Shown here in pieces: positions 53,661 to 61,517 of a stretch of 64,000 nt of DNA. Source of the DNA: Ruminococcus champanellensis 18P13 = JCM 17042 (GTDB lineage: Bacteria; Bacillota; Clostridia; Oscillospirales; Ruminococcaceae); assembly GCF_000210095.1 (NCBI RefSeq), contig NC_021039.1:404297-468296 (forward strand), given 5' to 3'. Position numbers and translations under genes: made by a program. Each line of letters begins with the position of its first letter. Positions within the stretch are counted from its first letter, which is position 1. The notes under the pieces are model-generated. The model saw only the letters and a program-made list of their open reading frames with translations, did not search any database and was not told where the DNA came from.

Positions 53661-53698
53661 TGCGGCAGCACCCCACAGGCTTTGCGGAGTGCTGTCCG
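53661..53698. repeat. hairpin in Dabb leader, possible repeat-family relative
   Basis: GCGGCAGCAC...GTGCTGTCCG forms a stem right after the transcription start. It shares the GGCA.CACC arrangement with the palindromic repeats but is diverged. Confidence 0.4.
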
Positions 53699-53717
53699 AA
53701 TAAAAGGAGCGATTGTG

Positions 53718-54023
53718 ATGATCAAGCACATTGTCATGTTCAAGCTGCTACCCCAGGCACAGAGCCGCACCGCCGCAGAAAATGCCGCACTGGCGCTTTC
53801 CATGCTGGAGCAGTTCCCGGCGCAGATCCCCACTCTCCGGGAGTTCCGGGCAGTGGTCAACGCCCCGGATGCTCCGGCGGACAACTGCGAGCTGGCGCTG
53901 ATCTGTACCTTTGAGGATATGGAAGGGCTGAACGCCTACCAGATCCACCCCACCCATAAAAATTTTGGCGCATTCATCAGCCAGGTGCGTGCCTCCAGAG
54001 CCTGCATCGACTATGAAGCATAA
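53718..54023 (+). CDS. Dabb (stress-responsive A/B barrel) protein
   Basis: This 101-residue protein is a ferredoxin-like dimeric alpha/beta barrel, recognised by MIKHIVMFKLL at the start, the LCTFEDMEGLNAYQIHPTHKNF-like block (here LICTFEDMEGLNAYQIHP) and its length. Function is not known for most members. ATG at 53718 follows AGGAG. The metallophosphoesterase gene starts 18 bp after its stop. Confidence 0.9.
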   Translation: MIKHIVMFKLLPQAQSRTAAENAALALSMLEQFPAQIPTLREFRAVVNAPDAPADNCELALICTFEDMEGLNAYQIHPTHKNFGAFISQVRASRACIDYEA

Positions 54024-54041
54024 TCCCGGAGGCGCACTGTT

Positions 54042-55151
54042 ATGATCCCTGCAATGATCCTGCTGATTTTGCTGCTTGCCGGGCTGATCGGCGTGTATTA
54101 TCACTTCTTCCTGGGGCGGCTGTTCCGGGCATTCTCCCTGCCGGAAAAGGCAAAGTGGGTTCGGTGTCTGCTGATGGTGGCGCTCACCGGATGCAGTCTG
54201 ATGGTGTTCTCCACCTTTGGCCTGCTGATGCTGCATTTTACGGTATTTTCCGCTGTCACGGATCTTCTGGCGCATCTGTATCGGCGGATCCGCCGCAGCT
54301 CCGCCCCGGAGCGACCCAACCGGATCCTCGCCTGCGGACTGGTGCCTTTGGCGCTTGTGGCATGCGTCCTCAGCTACGGCTACTGGAACATGAACCACGT
54401 CGTGGAAACAACGTATCAGATCCCCACTGACAAGCAACTGTCCCAGCCCTACCGGGCAGTGCTGATCGCAGATCTTCACTACGGCAACGGCATCACCGGG
54501 GAAAAGCTGGCGGAGCAGTGTGACCGGATCTCCGCCCAGAATCCGGATTTTGTCCTGCTGGACGGGGACATCGTGGACGAGAACACCAGCCGGACGGGTA
54601 TGCAGGAGGCATGCGCCCTGCTGGGAGGCATCCGGACCCGGTACGGTATTTATTACGTCTACGGCAACCACGATCAGAACAACTACAGCAGCGATCCGGC
54701 TTATACCTCCCAGGAACTGTATGAAACCCTGACCGGTCAGGGAATCCGGGTGCTGTCGGAGGATACGGCGGTCATCAACGGGGACATTACCCTCATCGGC
54801 AGATCGGATCCGGGCTTCTGGCCGGAGAACCGGACGGAGATCCGGGAGCTTCTGGAGAAAACCCATGCGGATCCGGACACCTTCTGGCTGGTGGAGGATC
54901 ATCAGCCCCTGGGGCTTGCCAAAAATGCGGCTGCCGGGGTGGATCTGACCGTGTCCGGTCATACCCACGCCGGGCAGATTTTCCCCATCGGCCTGCTGGA
55001 TCGGCTGGTGCAGTTCAATGAGATGAACTACGGCTGCCGGGAGCAGAACGGCATGTATGCGGTGGTCACCTCCGGTATCTGTGGCTGGGGCTATCCCATC
55101 CGCACGGAGGCGCACTCGGAATATGTGTGGCTGGAAATCGGCGGCGCATAA
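54042..55151 (+). CDS. membrane-anchored metallophosphoesterase
   Basis: The 369-residue protein has three or four N-terminal membrane segments (about 3-115) and a calcineurin-like phosphoesterase domain outside them (about 135-365): ADLHYGNG, DGDIVDE, YGNHDQN, SGHTHAGQ give the metal ligands. It is close to the YkuE/YaeI type that hydrolyses lipid-linked phosphates such as UDP-diacylglucosamine, although substrate is inferred. Start follows GGAGGC. Confidence 0.92.
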   Translation: MIPAMILLILLLAGLIGVYYHFFLGRLFRAFSLPEKAKWVRCLLMVALTGCSLMVFSTFGLLMLHFTVFSAVTDLLAHLYRRIRRSSAPERPNRILACGLVPLALVACVLSYGYWNMNHVVETTYQIPTDKQLSQPYRAVLIADLHYGNGITGEKLAEQCDRISAQNPDFVLLDGDIVDENTSRTGMQEACALLGGIRTRYGIYYVYGNHDQNNYSSDPAYTSQELYETLTGQGIRVLSEDTAVINGDITLIGRSDPGFWPENRTEIRELLEKTHADPDTFWLVEDHQPLGLAKNAAAGVDLTVSGHTHAGQIFPIGLLDRLVQFNEMNYGCREQNGMYAVVTSGICGWGYPIRTEAHSEYVWLEIGGA

Positions 55152-55189
55152 AAAGAGCCCGTCTGTACCCTTTGGTGCAGACGGGCTTT
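55151..55189. terminator. bidirectional terminator
   Basis: AGCCCGTCTG/CAGACGGGCT stem (55156-55165, 55178-55187) with T's on both strands, shared by the convergent metallophosphoesterase and GDSL genes. Confidence 0.9.
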
Positions 55190-55198
55190 GCGCTTGGT

Positions 55199-56434
55199 TC
55201 ACGGCTTTTGTATGGTGCTGTCGATCAGCGTCCGGTACTGGTTCAGGAATGCGTCCGCCGCCTTGGCACAGCCCGTATCATTGGGGTGTCCGCCGTAAAG
55301 GGCTTTGGCAGGATCCGCCGGATCCGCCAGGCATGCGGCAAAGTCAAAGTATTCTGCCCCCAGCTCCTCTGCGATCTTCGGCACGGCGGCATTGTATGCG
55401 GTGCGGATGGCTTCTGCTTCCGGCTTCAGATCAAAGGGCGGCGCATTGAACAGCACCACCCGGCAGCCTGCCTCCCGCAGGGCGGATACGATGCTGCGGA
55501 CAGAGGCTTCGATCTGCTCCGGGGAATCCGCTCCCGTGCCCCCGTACCTGCCGCTGATGATGTCGTTGGTGCCGAATGCCACCAGCACCATCTCATACGC
55601 CTTGGCACGCTCCAGCCAGTCGCCGCCCCGTGCGGCATCGCTTGCCCGGGCATAGCCAAGCCCCAGGTTCCATAGGGCGTAGTCTTCTCCCAGGGTGGCG
55701 GCAATCTGTGCCGCCCAGAATTTCCGGCCGTTGGCAGTGGTCTGACAGCCCTGGGTGATGGAATCCCCGAAGGCGGCAATTTTGGTGCCCACCTTCCGGT
55801 CACAGCCGATCAGCACCGGCATGGGCACCTCGTTGGCGTAAATGAACTGTCCGCCGGTGCTGTAGAAGGCGGGGGTCAGACCGGACATGCAGATACAGGG
55901 GATTTCCTTGCCGGTAATGGTCCACTCCCAGATCAGATAGTGATCCTCCGGCAGGGTGAGGGACACCGGGTCGCTCCAGAATGTCTCTCCGGGCGCTACC
56001 TGTCTGGACTTGCTGCCGTCAAAGGTGATCTCCGCCAGCAGCACTTCTCCGGTCATCAGAGCACTGCCGTCCGGCTGGATCTGTCCGCCGTCATACACTG
56101 CCGCTCCGGCAATGCTGTAGGCGCCGCCGGGCTGACCGCCATAGCCCAGCCTGCCGTCGTCCCAGGTGGAATCCACCGTGTTGGAGAAGTAAAAGCTGTA
56201 GTCAAAGGTGCCGTATGCCTCCAGAGGAAAGTATCCCCGGTAGGTGACGCCATCTGCCTCATCGATGCATTTGTTGTTGCCGGTGGCGATTACCGTGTTG
56301 GAAACATACTGGTCGAATTTTGTGGGCTGCCGGGCAGGGGCAGCGGATTCCGCCTGAGAGGAGGCGGTCTGTCCGCAGCCGGAGCATCCGGCAAACACCA
56401 GCACGCCCAGCAGCAATGCGCAGACTTTCTTCAT
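55199..56434 (-). CDS. SGNH/GDSL-hydrolase lipoprotein
   Basis: The 411-residue product has a lipoprotein signal (FAGC, Cys17), a beta-rich N-terminal domain (about 40-205) and an SGNH hydrolase domain (about 215-408) with Ser225 in AAFGDSITQG, the GTNDI block and the HPND catalytic pair near the end. Such enzymes remove acyl (often acetyl) groups from polysaccharides, fitting a plant-fibre or wall-glycan role. The ATG at 56434 follows GGAG; an earlier in-frame ATG at 56503 lies at the promoter. Confidence 0.9.
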   Translation of the reverse strand: MKKVCALLLGVLVFAGCSGCGQTASSQAESAAPARQPTKFDQYVSNTVIATGNNKCIDEADGVTYRGYFPLEAYGTFDYSFYFSNTVDSTWDDGRLGYGGQPGGAYSIAGAAVYDGGQIQPDGSALMTGEVLLAEITFDGSKSRQVAPGETFWSDPVSLTLPEDHYLIWEWTITGKEIPCICMSGLTPAFYSTGGQFIYANEVPMPVLIGCDRKVGTKIAAFGDSITQGCQTTANGRKFWAAQIAATLGEDYALWNLGLGYARASDAARGGDWLERAKAYEMVLVAFGTNDIISGRYGGTGADSPEQIEASVRSIVSALREAGCRVVLFNAPPFDLKPEAEAIRTAYNAAVPKIAEELGAEYFDFAACLADPADPAKALYGGHPNDTGCAKAADAFLNQYRTLIDSTIQKP

Positions 56435-56501
56435 ATCATAACACTCCATGTTCCGGAGCAGTCCTGCAAGCCCACAGGCTGCCCCTTTTTTGTTTGGGTT
56501 C

Positions 56502-56531
56502 ATTATAGCACAAACCTGTCTCAGACTGCAA
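56502..56531 (-). promoter_or_regulatory. promoter of the GDSL lipoprotein gene
   Basis: TTGCAG (56526-56531) and TATAAT (56502-56507), 18-bp spacer, minus strand; it starts inside the end of the LysR gene. Confidence 0.65.
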
Positions 56532-57423
56532 GGGCATCTGATTCTGACTGCTCCAGGATCATATGGACAAGCTCCCTGGCTGCCACGCTCAGAGGCTGCT
56601 CCTTTCGCTTGATGAGGGCAATGTGCCGTTTGGGGATCGATTCCTTCAGATCGATCTTGCAGACGCCGCTGCTGTCCTGTAAAAATTCCTCCGGCACAAA
56701 GCCCACGCCCAGATCCGCCTGTACCATGGGGAGGATCTGATCGGCGGTGAAGGCTTCAATATCCGGCTGATAGGGTAGTCCATGCTCCGTGAAAAGCCCG
56801 GAGAAAAACGCAAAGGACTTGGTATCCTTCCCCAGGGAGATCAGGGGGAAATGCACCAGATCCGCCAGACTGACCTGTCTGCCCGTCAGAGCGGTAAAGT
56901 ACGGGGAGCAGACGGCAACCTCGGTGATGGGCTTTACAAGAGTCTCCGTCAGAGAAGCCGCCTGCACGGTGGGGGTGGTGACCACGGCAATGTCCGCAGT
57001 ACCCTCCTTCAGGGCGCTGATCGCCTGGGGCGTGGAATGGTTGCTGATGCGGATGTGAATGCCAGGGTACAGCAGCCGGTATTTTTTCAGCACCGGCAGC
57101 AGCATGCACCGCAGCGCCACCTCGCTTGCCGCAATGTAGACCGTGCCGCTTTGCAGGCTGCGCTGCTCAGTGATCTCCGCTTCTCCGGCGCTGATATGCT
57201 CCATGGCTATGCGGATATGCTCGAACAGATGCTCCCCCTCCGGCGTCAGCTTCATTCCCTTTCGGGAACGGGAAAACAGAGGGCACCCCAGCTCAGCCTC
57301 CAGCTTTTTTATGGTTCTCGTCAAATTGGGTTGGTTGTTCAGCAGCAGCCTTGCCGCCTGTGAAACGTTTCCGTATCGGGCAACGTAGTAGAATACCCGG
57401 TAGTAGTCATAGCTGATGTACAT
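56521..57423 (-). CDS. LysR-family transcriptional regulator
   Basis: This 300-residue regulator has an N-terminal winged helix (1-65, with GNVSQAARLLLNNQPNLTRTIKKLEAELGCPLFSR split as in the family) and a C-terminal effector domain of two periplasmic-binding-like lobes (about 90-295). It is divergently transcribed from a two-gene membrane operon, the usual LysR arrangement, and an inverted repeat lies between. The effector is unknown. ATG follows AAGGAG. Confidence 0.94.
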   Translation of the reverse strand: MYISYDYYRVFYYVARYGNVSQAARLLLNNQPNLTRTIKKLEAELGCPLFSRSRKGMKLTPEGEHLFEHIRIAMEHISAGEAEITEQRSLQSGTVYIAASEVALRCMLLPVLKKYRLLYPGIHIRISNHSTPQAISALKEGTADIAVVTTPTVQAASLTETLVKPITEVAVCSPYFTALTGRQVSLADLVHFPLISLGKDTKSFAFFSGLFTEHGLPYQPDIEAFTADQILPMVQADLGVGFVPEEFLQDSSGVCKIDLKESIPKRHIALIKRKEQPLSVAARELVHMILEQSESDALAV

Positions 57424-57448
57424 CTGTGCAGCTCCTTTTTATATCTGA

Positions 57449-57464
57449 ATGATATCACGATCAT
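57449..57464. promoter_or_regulatory. candidate LysR operator
   Basis: ATGAT-N6-ATCAT is an inverted repeat in the divergent promoter region, 14 bp upstream of the -35 box of the plus-strand operon and just upstream of the LysR start. Confidence 0.5.
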
Positions 57465-57477
57465 ATCTAACATACAT

Positions 57478-57506
57478 TTTACATATATGTCTTCCTGTAT
57501 TATAAT
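57478..57506 (+). promoter_or_regulatory. promoter of the two-gene membrane operon
   Basis: TTTACA (57478-57483) and TATAAT (57501-57506), 17-bp spacer. Confidence 0.8.
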
Positions 57507-57527
57507 AAATACAATTCAGAAAGTCAA

Positions 57528-57566
57528 GGGCAATGCCGCACAAAGCTCATGCGGCGGACGTTGCCC
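57528..57566. repeat. palindromic repeat element, minimal copy
   Basis: GGGCAATGCCGCACAAAG followed by a short loop and GCGGCGGACGTTGCCC: a 39-bp hairpin whose left arm matches the copy at 51318 in 15 of 16 positions. It lies in the leader of the two-gene membrane operon. Confidence 0.7.
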
Positions 57567-57588
57567 AGGAAGAAAGCGGGTCTGTAAA

Positions 57589-57864
57589 ATGGAACTGGTA
57601 TTAGAGGCATTGATGTGCGTCATGTTTGATGGGGCGATGGGCTTCCTGATCCCCCGTTCCCTGCAATGTGCGCACACCGAGAAAAGGAGATACCGCATCG
57701 CAGACGGAATCTTTGCGCTGGGTTTCCTGCTGGGACTGGCTGCAAAATGTCTTGCCGGTGGCAGTTGGATCGTGCTGACTCTGCTTGCTCTGGGCTTTAT
57801 GCTTTCCTACACGGCATTTGTGCTGACATTCCCCGAAAAGAGGAAGCACTGTGAAGGGCGTTAA
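57589..57864 (+). CDS. small membrane protein of unknown function
   Basis: A 91-residue protein with three hydrophobic stretches (about 1-18, 40-55, 60-80). I do not recognise the family. The ribosome binding site is weak. Its end overlaps the likely GTG start of the DUF1275 gene, and both are divergent from the LysR gene. Confidence 0.6.
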   Translation: MELVLEALMCVMFDGAMGFLIPRSLQCAHTEKRRYRIADGIFALGFLLGLAAKCLAGGSWIVLTLLALGFMLSYTAFVLTFPEKRKHCEGR

Positions 57865-58522
57865 GCCCGTTCGGGGGCAAATGTCCGACAGTTTCCGGGC
57901 GGCGTTTTTTATCATTCTCTCCGGCGGATTTCAGGATGCATACACCTATACGTGCCGGGGGGAGGTGTTTGCCAACGCCCAGACGGGGAACATCGTGCTG
58001 CTCAGTACGGCATTGTTCCAGCGGGAGTGGCAGACTATGCTGAAATATCTGATCCCGGTTCTGGCGTTTCTGATCGGGACAGCGGTTGCAGAGTGGATTC
58101 ATATCCGGCTCAAATGCTATGAAAAGATCCACTGGCGGCAGATCATTCTGCTGTGTGAGGTGGTGCTTCTGCTTGCGGTAGGCTTCCTGCCGCCGGTTTT
58201 TGAGCCTCTTGCCAATGCGCTGGTGTCCTTTGTCTGCGCCATGCAGGTACAGACCTTTCATAAGGTACGGGGGCATGCCTACGCCAGCACCATGTGTATC
58301 GGCAATCTGCGTGCCGGAACGGAGGCGCTGTGTGCATACTTCCGTGTCCGGGACAAGGAGATCCTGCAAAAGGCGCTGACATACTTCAGCGTGATCCTTG
58401 TGTTCGGCGTGGGTGCCGGTCTTGGCAGCATTCTGACCCTTACTCTGGGCTGCCGGGCAATCTGGATCTGCTGCCTGCTGCTGTCCGTCAGCTTCGGCAT
58501 GATGTTCGTGCCGGAAAAATAA
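57851..58522 (+). CDS. DUF1275 (YoaK-family) membrane protein
   Basis: The 223-residue protein has about six membrane segments and the DUF1275 opening LSGGFQDAYTYTCRGEVFANAQTGNIV, typical of the YoaK group. Function is unknown. Two starts are possible: a GTG at 57851 with GAGGAAG six bases before, and an ATG at 57881 after CGGGGG. I report the GTG. Gene overlaps the preceding small ORF by 14 bases. Confidence 0.88.
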   Translation: MKGVKPVRGQMSDSFRAAFFIILSGGFQDAYTYTCRGEVFANAQTGNIVLLSTALFQREWQTMLKYLIPVLAFLIGTAVAEWIHIRLKCYEKIHWRQIILLCEVVLLLAVGFLPPVFEPLANALVSFVCAMQVQTFHKVRGHAYASTMCIGNLRAGTEALCAYFRVRDKEILQKALTYFSVILVFGVGAGLGSILTLTLGCRAIWICCLLLSVSFGMMFVPEK

Positions 58523-58551
58523 AGGCGATGCCGCATCTTCTGCGCAAGCGT

Positions 58552-58578
58552 GCCCGTACCAGTTCGTTACGGGCTTTT
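58552..58578 (+). terminator. intrinsic terminator of the DUF1275 operon
   Basis: GCCCGTA/TACGGGC stem with TTTT. A GGCGATGCCGCA hairpin just before it may be a diverged repeat relative. Confidence 0.8.
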
Positions 58579-58631
58579 GCCGTTCCCCGGGGGCAAAATG
58601 TGTACAAATTCCAAATAGTATGCCGGTACCC

Positions 58632-58660
58632 TTGCAATCAGCATGGAAAGGGAGTATAAT
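58632..58660 (+). promoter_or_regulatory. promoter of the diguanylate cyclase gene
   Basis: TTGCAA (58632-58637) and TATAAT (58655-58660), 17-bp spacer. Confidence 0.85.
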
Positions 58661-58742
58661 AAAGACAGCGAAATGCTGTCTTTTTCTTTTATGATGATGC
58701 AAACAATTCTGATTTCGTCTTTGCAGGTTCGGAGGATATCTG

Positions 58743-60449
58743 ATGAATACCCGTTATACACATCGTTTCTTTTTTGTTGCATATCTTGTCATGCTTGCCT
58801 GTACCCTGCTGCTGTCCGGCATCAATGCCCGGCGCACCACCGGTGAGGAAAGTCCCTACTGGGGCAGGTCTGCCCAGTCCTTTTCCCAGGGCTGGCAGGA
58901 TGAACAGGGGGATGCGGTGGATCCGGGACAGCTGAATGTGGAAAAGGATCACCCACGCTCTGAATGGTATGAGATCCATGCGGAGCTGCCCCAGGTGCTG
59001 CCGGCGGACGCAACCCTGTCCTTCCGCAGCCTGTATCTGCGGTTCACTGTCATCATAGGGGAGCATGAAATCTATTCCTACGGCATGGAGCCATCCCATG
59101 TATTCGGCAATTCCCCCGGCACTTGCTGGCACCATATTCCCCTGTCCGGTACCTATGCAGGGCAGACGCTGACCATCCGCTATGCCACTTCCTATAACGC
59201 CAGCAATGAATGCTTTGCGGATATGGAGCTTGCCGGTGGCGCCCAGCTGATCGTGGATGCGGTGCGGCAGGGTCTGCCCGGATTGATCGCCTCCGGACTG
59301 CTGCTGTTTCTGGGAGTTGTGTTCATGCTGGTGGATCTGCCTGCCAACCGGATCATGCACCGACCCAATCATGGGCTGCTGTATCTGGGGATTCTGGCGG
59401 TGGTGGTGGGGCTCTGGTCCTTCACAGAGACCCATGTGCCGGATCTGTTCGTCACCTCCCAGCAGGCGCTGAACGTGTTCTCTCTGATGCTCCTGTCTCT
59501 GACCCCCATCCCCATCGGACTGTTTCTGTTTGAATGCCTGATGATCTGGAAGGAACGTTTGTTCTATATCGGCTTTGGATTGTCGGTTCTGGAGTTTGTA
59601 GTCTGTCTCATCCTCTACATGAGCGGCGTAACGGATTATATGCGTACCCTGTTTATCACCCAGGGGCTGATCCTGTATTTCCTGATCCTGATTGTGTATA
59701 CGGTTGCCATCAACATCCGGGATCGGGAGCGCTCCCGGATGGAAAAGGGGCTGATCCTGTCCGGTATCAGCATTATGGGGGTCTGCGTAGGGGCGGATCT
59801 GATCCTCAGTAAGCTCAGCTACCACCTGGACAACGCCCGGTTCACCCGGGTGGGCATGATCCTGTTTATTCTGCTGTTCGGCGTGCTGAATATTTTACAG
59901 GCCATGACCCAGGTCAAGGAAAACAGCCAGCTGGAGCTGGTCAGTCAGCTTGCCTATAAGGACGGGCTCACCGGCATCGGCAACCGGACTGCCTTTAATG
60001 AGCGGCTTGCCGGCCTGGAAACCATGCGGCAGCAGATCGACCCGGTGAGCCTGGTGATGCTGGACGTGAACAATCTGAAAACCGCCAACGACAAGTTCGG
60101 ACACCAGCAGGGGGACATCCTCATCAAGGGCGCTTCCGGCGTCATCCACGGCGCCTTTGCCGGACTTGGCACCACTTACCGGATCGGCGGAGATGAATTT
60201 GCCGTGGTGATCTCCAGCAGCACCGGCAGGGAGGGCATCGAGTCCGCTCTGCGGATCATGCAGAAGGATACAGACCGGTTCAACGAAAACGAAATCTGCG
60301 CCGTGCCTCTGAGCATCGCCTGGGGGTATGCCTGCGCACAATCCCCGGAGGATCCCATCAGCCGGATCATGGAGGAGGCGGACGAGGCCATGTACGCCCG
60401 GAAACGGGAAATGAAGCAGAAAATGGGACAGGCACCGGTTGTCCGCTAA
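58743..60449 (+). CDS. membrane diguanylate cyclase (7TM sensor-GGDEF)
   Basis: The 568-residue protein has a signal/first membrane helix (8-26), an extracytoplasmic beta-rich sensor domain (about 30-175), a seven-helix membrane part (about 178-395) and a cytosolic GGDEF domain (about 405-568) with an intact active site GGDEF at 482-486. It should make c-di-GMP in response to an outside signal (7TMR-DISM type). The inhibitory RxxD I-site is not seen upstream of the active site. Start follows GGAGG. Confidence 0.94.
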   Translation: MNTRYTHRFFFVAYLVMLACTLLLSGINARRTTGEESPYWGRSAQSFSQGWQDEQGDAVDPGQLNVEKDHPRSEWYEIHAELPQVLPADATLSFRSLYLRFTVIIGEHEIYSYGMEPSHVFGNSPGTCWHHIPLSGTYAGQTLTIRYATSYNASNECFADMELAGGAQLIVDAVRQGLPGLIASGLLLFLGVVFMLVDLPANRIMHRPNHGLLYLGILAVVVGLWSFTETHVPDLFVTSQQALNVFSLMLLSLTPIPIGLFLFECLMIWKERLFYIGFGLSVLEFVVCLILYMSGVTDYMRTLFITQGLILYFLILIVYTVAINIRDRERSRMEKGLILSGISIMGVCVGADLILSKLSYHLDNARFTRVGMILFILLFGVLNILQAMTQVKENSQLELVSQLAYKDGLTGIGNRTAFNERLAGLETMRQQIDPVSLVMLDVNNLKTANDKFGHQQGDILIKGASGVIHGAFAGLGTTYRIGGDEFAVVISSSTGREGIESALRIMQKDTDRFNENEICAVPLSIAWGYACAQSPEDPISRIMEEADEAMYARKREMKQKMGQAPVVR

Positions 60450-60466
60450 CATGCCTTGCATGCCCC

Positions 60467-60495
60467 TTGACAATGCCGCATAGCTATGTTATAAT
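60467..60495 (+). promoter_or_regulatory. sigmaA promoter of mntP
   Basis: Consensus TTGACA (60467-60472) and TATAAT (60490-60495), 17-bp spacer. Confidence 0.92.
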
Positions 60496-60501
60496 GGAGC
60501 A

Positions 60502-60650
60502 ATTGCAAGGGAGTAGTTTGCATCACACGGATGTGGCAAGTCAACATACTGACCTTCTGGTCTGGCTTGTCTGAAAGAACGAGACTTGCGTATGGCTTCA
60601 GGCTGTGCGTAGGTCTCTGGATCGGGTACAGCGTTGTGCCCGATTTTTTT
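60502..60650 (+). promoter_or_regulatory. yybP-ykoY-type manganese riboswitch
   Basis: The leader begins GCAAGGGAGTAGT and later has a GACC/GGTC hairpin and ACGAGACTTGCG, recalling the conserved pieces of the yybP-ykoY (Mn2+) riboswitch, which controls mntP homologues in other bacteria. It ends in a terminator (ATCGGG stem 60621-60643 plus seven T), so Mn2+ binding would prevent termination. The match is by eye. Confidence 0.85.
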
Positions 60651-60678
60651 ATTGGCATCTGCCGGAAGGAGAAGGAAA

Positions 60679-61248
60679 ATGGGATTTGTAGAATTGTTTC
60701 TGATTGGCGTGGGGCTGTCCATGGATGCCTTTGCGGTATCCGTCTGCAAGGGGCTGAACATGAAGACCCTGAACCGGAAGCACGCCCTGGTGATCGGGCT
60801 GTTTTTCGGAGGCTTCCAGGGAATCATGCCCCTGCTGGGGTGGCTGCTGGGCAAGCAGTTTGAGCGGTATATCACTGCCTTTGACCACTGGATCGCCTTT
60901 GTGCTGCTGGCGTTCATCGGGGGCAAGATGGTGTGGGAGGCGCTCCACGAGGATCCGGAGGAGGTCTGTCCCCAGCCCAGGCTGGATCTGAAGGAGCTGT
61001 TCATGCTGGCGGTGGCAACCAGTATCGACGCACTGGCTGTGGGCATCACCTTTGCGTTTTTACAGGTCAACATCTGGGGTGCCGTTTCCCTCATCGCCGC
61101 CATCACCTTTGTGCTGTCCGTGATTGGGGTATGGGTGGGCAACCGGTTCGGCAGCCGGTTCCAGACCAAGGCGGAAATCGCCGGGGGCGTGATTTTGGTG
61201 CTGATCGGCTTGAAGATCCTGCTGGAGCATCTGGGCGTCCTGGGATAA
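60679..61248 (+). CDS. mntP: manganese efflux pump MntP
   Basis: The 189-residue protein has six membrane segments in two repeats, each with the acidic motif that carries Mn2+: IGVGLSMDAFAVS near the start and VATSIDALAVG near 120. This is the MntP/YebN family. ATG at 60679 follows AAGGAGAAGG. It is controlled by the riboswitch directly upstream. Confidence 0.95.
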   Translation: MGFVELFLIGVGLSMDAFAVSVCKGLNMKTLNRKHALVIGLFFGGFQGIMPLLGWLLGKQFERYITAFDHWIAFVLLAFIGGKMVWEALHEDPEEVCPQPRLDLKELFMLAVATSIDALAVGITFAFLQVNIWGAVSLIAAITFVLSVIGVWVGNRFGSRFQTKAEIAGGVILVLIGLKILLEHLGVLG

Positions 61249-61284
61249 AAAACGGCAGCACCGCAAGCTCTGCGATACTGCCGC
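61247..61284 (-). terminator. terminator of the gtrA-dus-smr operon
   Basis: CGGCAG/CTGCCG with ATCGCA/TGCGGT inside, followed on the minus strand by six T. The stem (61253-61283) resembles the palindromic-repeat arms, so a repeat may have been adopted as terminator. Confidence 0.85.
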
Positions 61285-61286
61285 AT

Positions 61287-61517
61287 TCATTTCAACTCTA
61301 AAATCGTGACCCCGTTGTTCAGCCCCAGGATCTTCCGGCTGATCCGGGGGTGCTTCAGTTCCACCCGCACATACCGCAGCAGTGCCTGACCGCTGTGGGA
61401 GCCGTGGATCACTTCGATTTCCCGGACGCTGGCGGGACAGCTTTTCAAAAGCGCCAGCATGGCACGTCGGGCTTCTGCAACGGTCATGCCGTGCAGGTCA
61501 ATGGTTCTGCTGTACAT
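61287..61517 (-). CDS. Smr-domain protein
   Basis: This 76-residue protein is almost only an Smr (small MutS-related) domain: TIDLHGMTVAEARRAM, then EVIHGSHSG and a C-terminal strand. Smr domains have endonuclease activity in larger proteins, and the IDLHG and HGxGxG-like motifs are present. The ATG at 61517 follows AGGAGG; its first 20 bases overlap the end of the dihydrouridine synthase gene. Confidence 0.88.
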   Translation of the reverse strand: MYSRTIDLHGMTVAEARRAMLALLKSCPASVREIEVIHGSHSGQALLRYVRVELKHPRISRKILGLNNGVTILELK

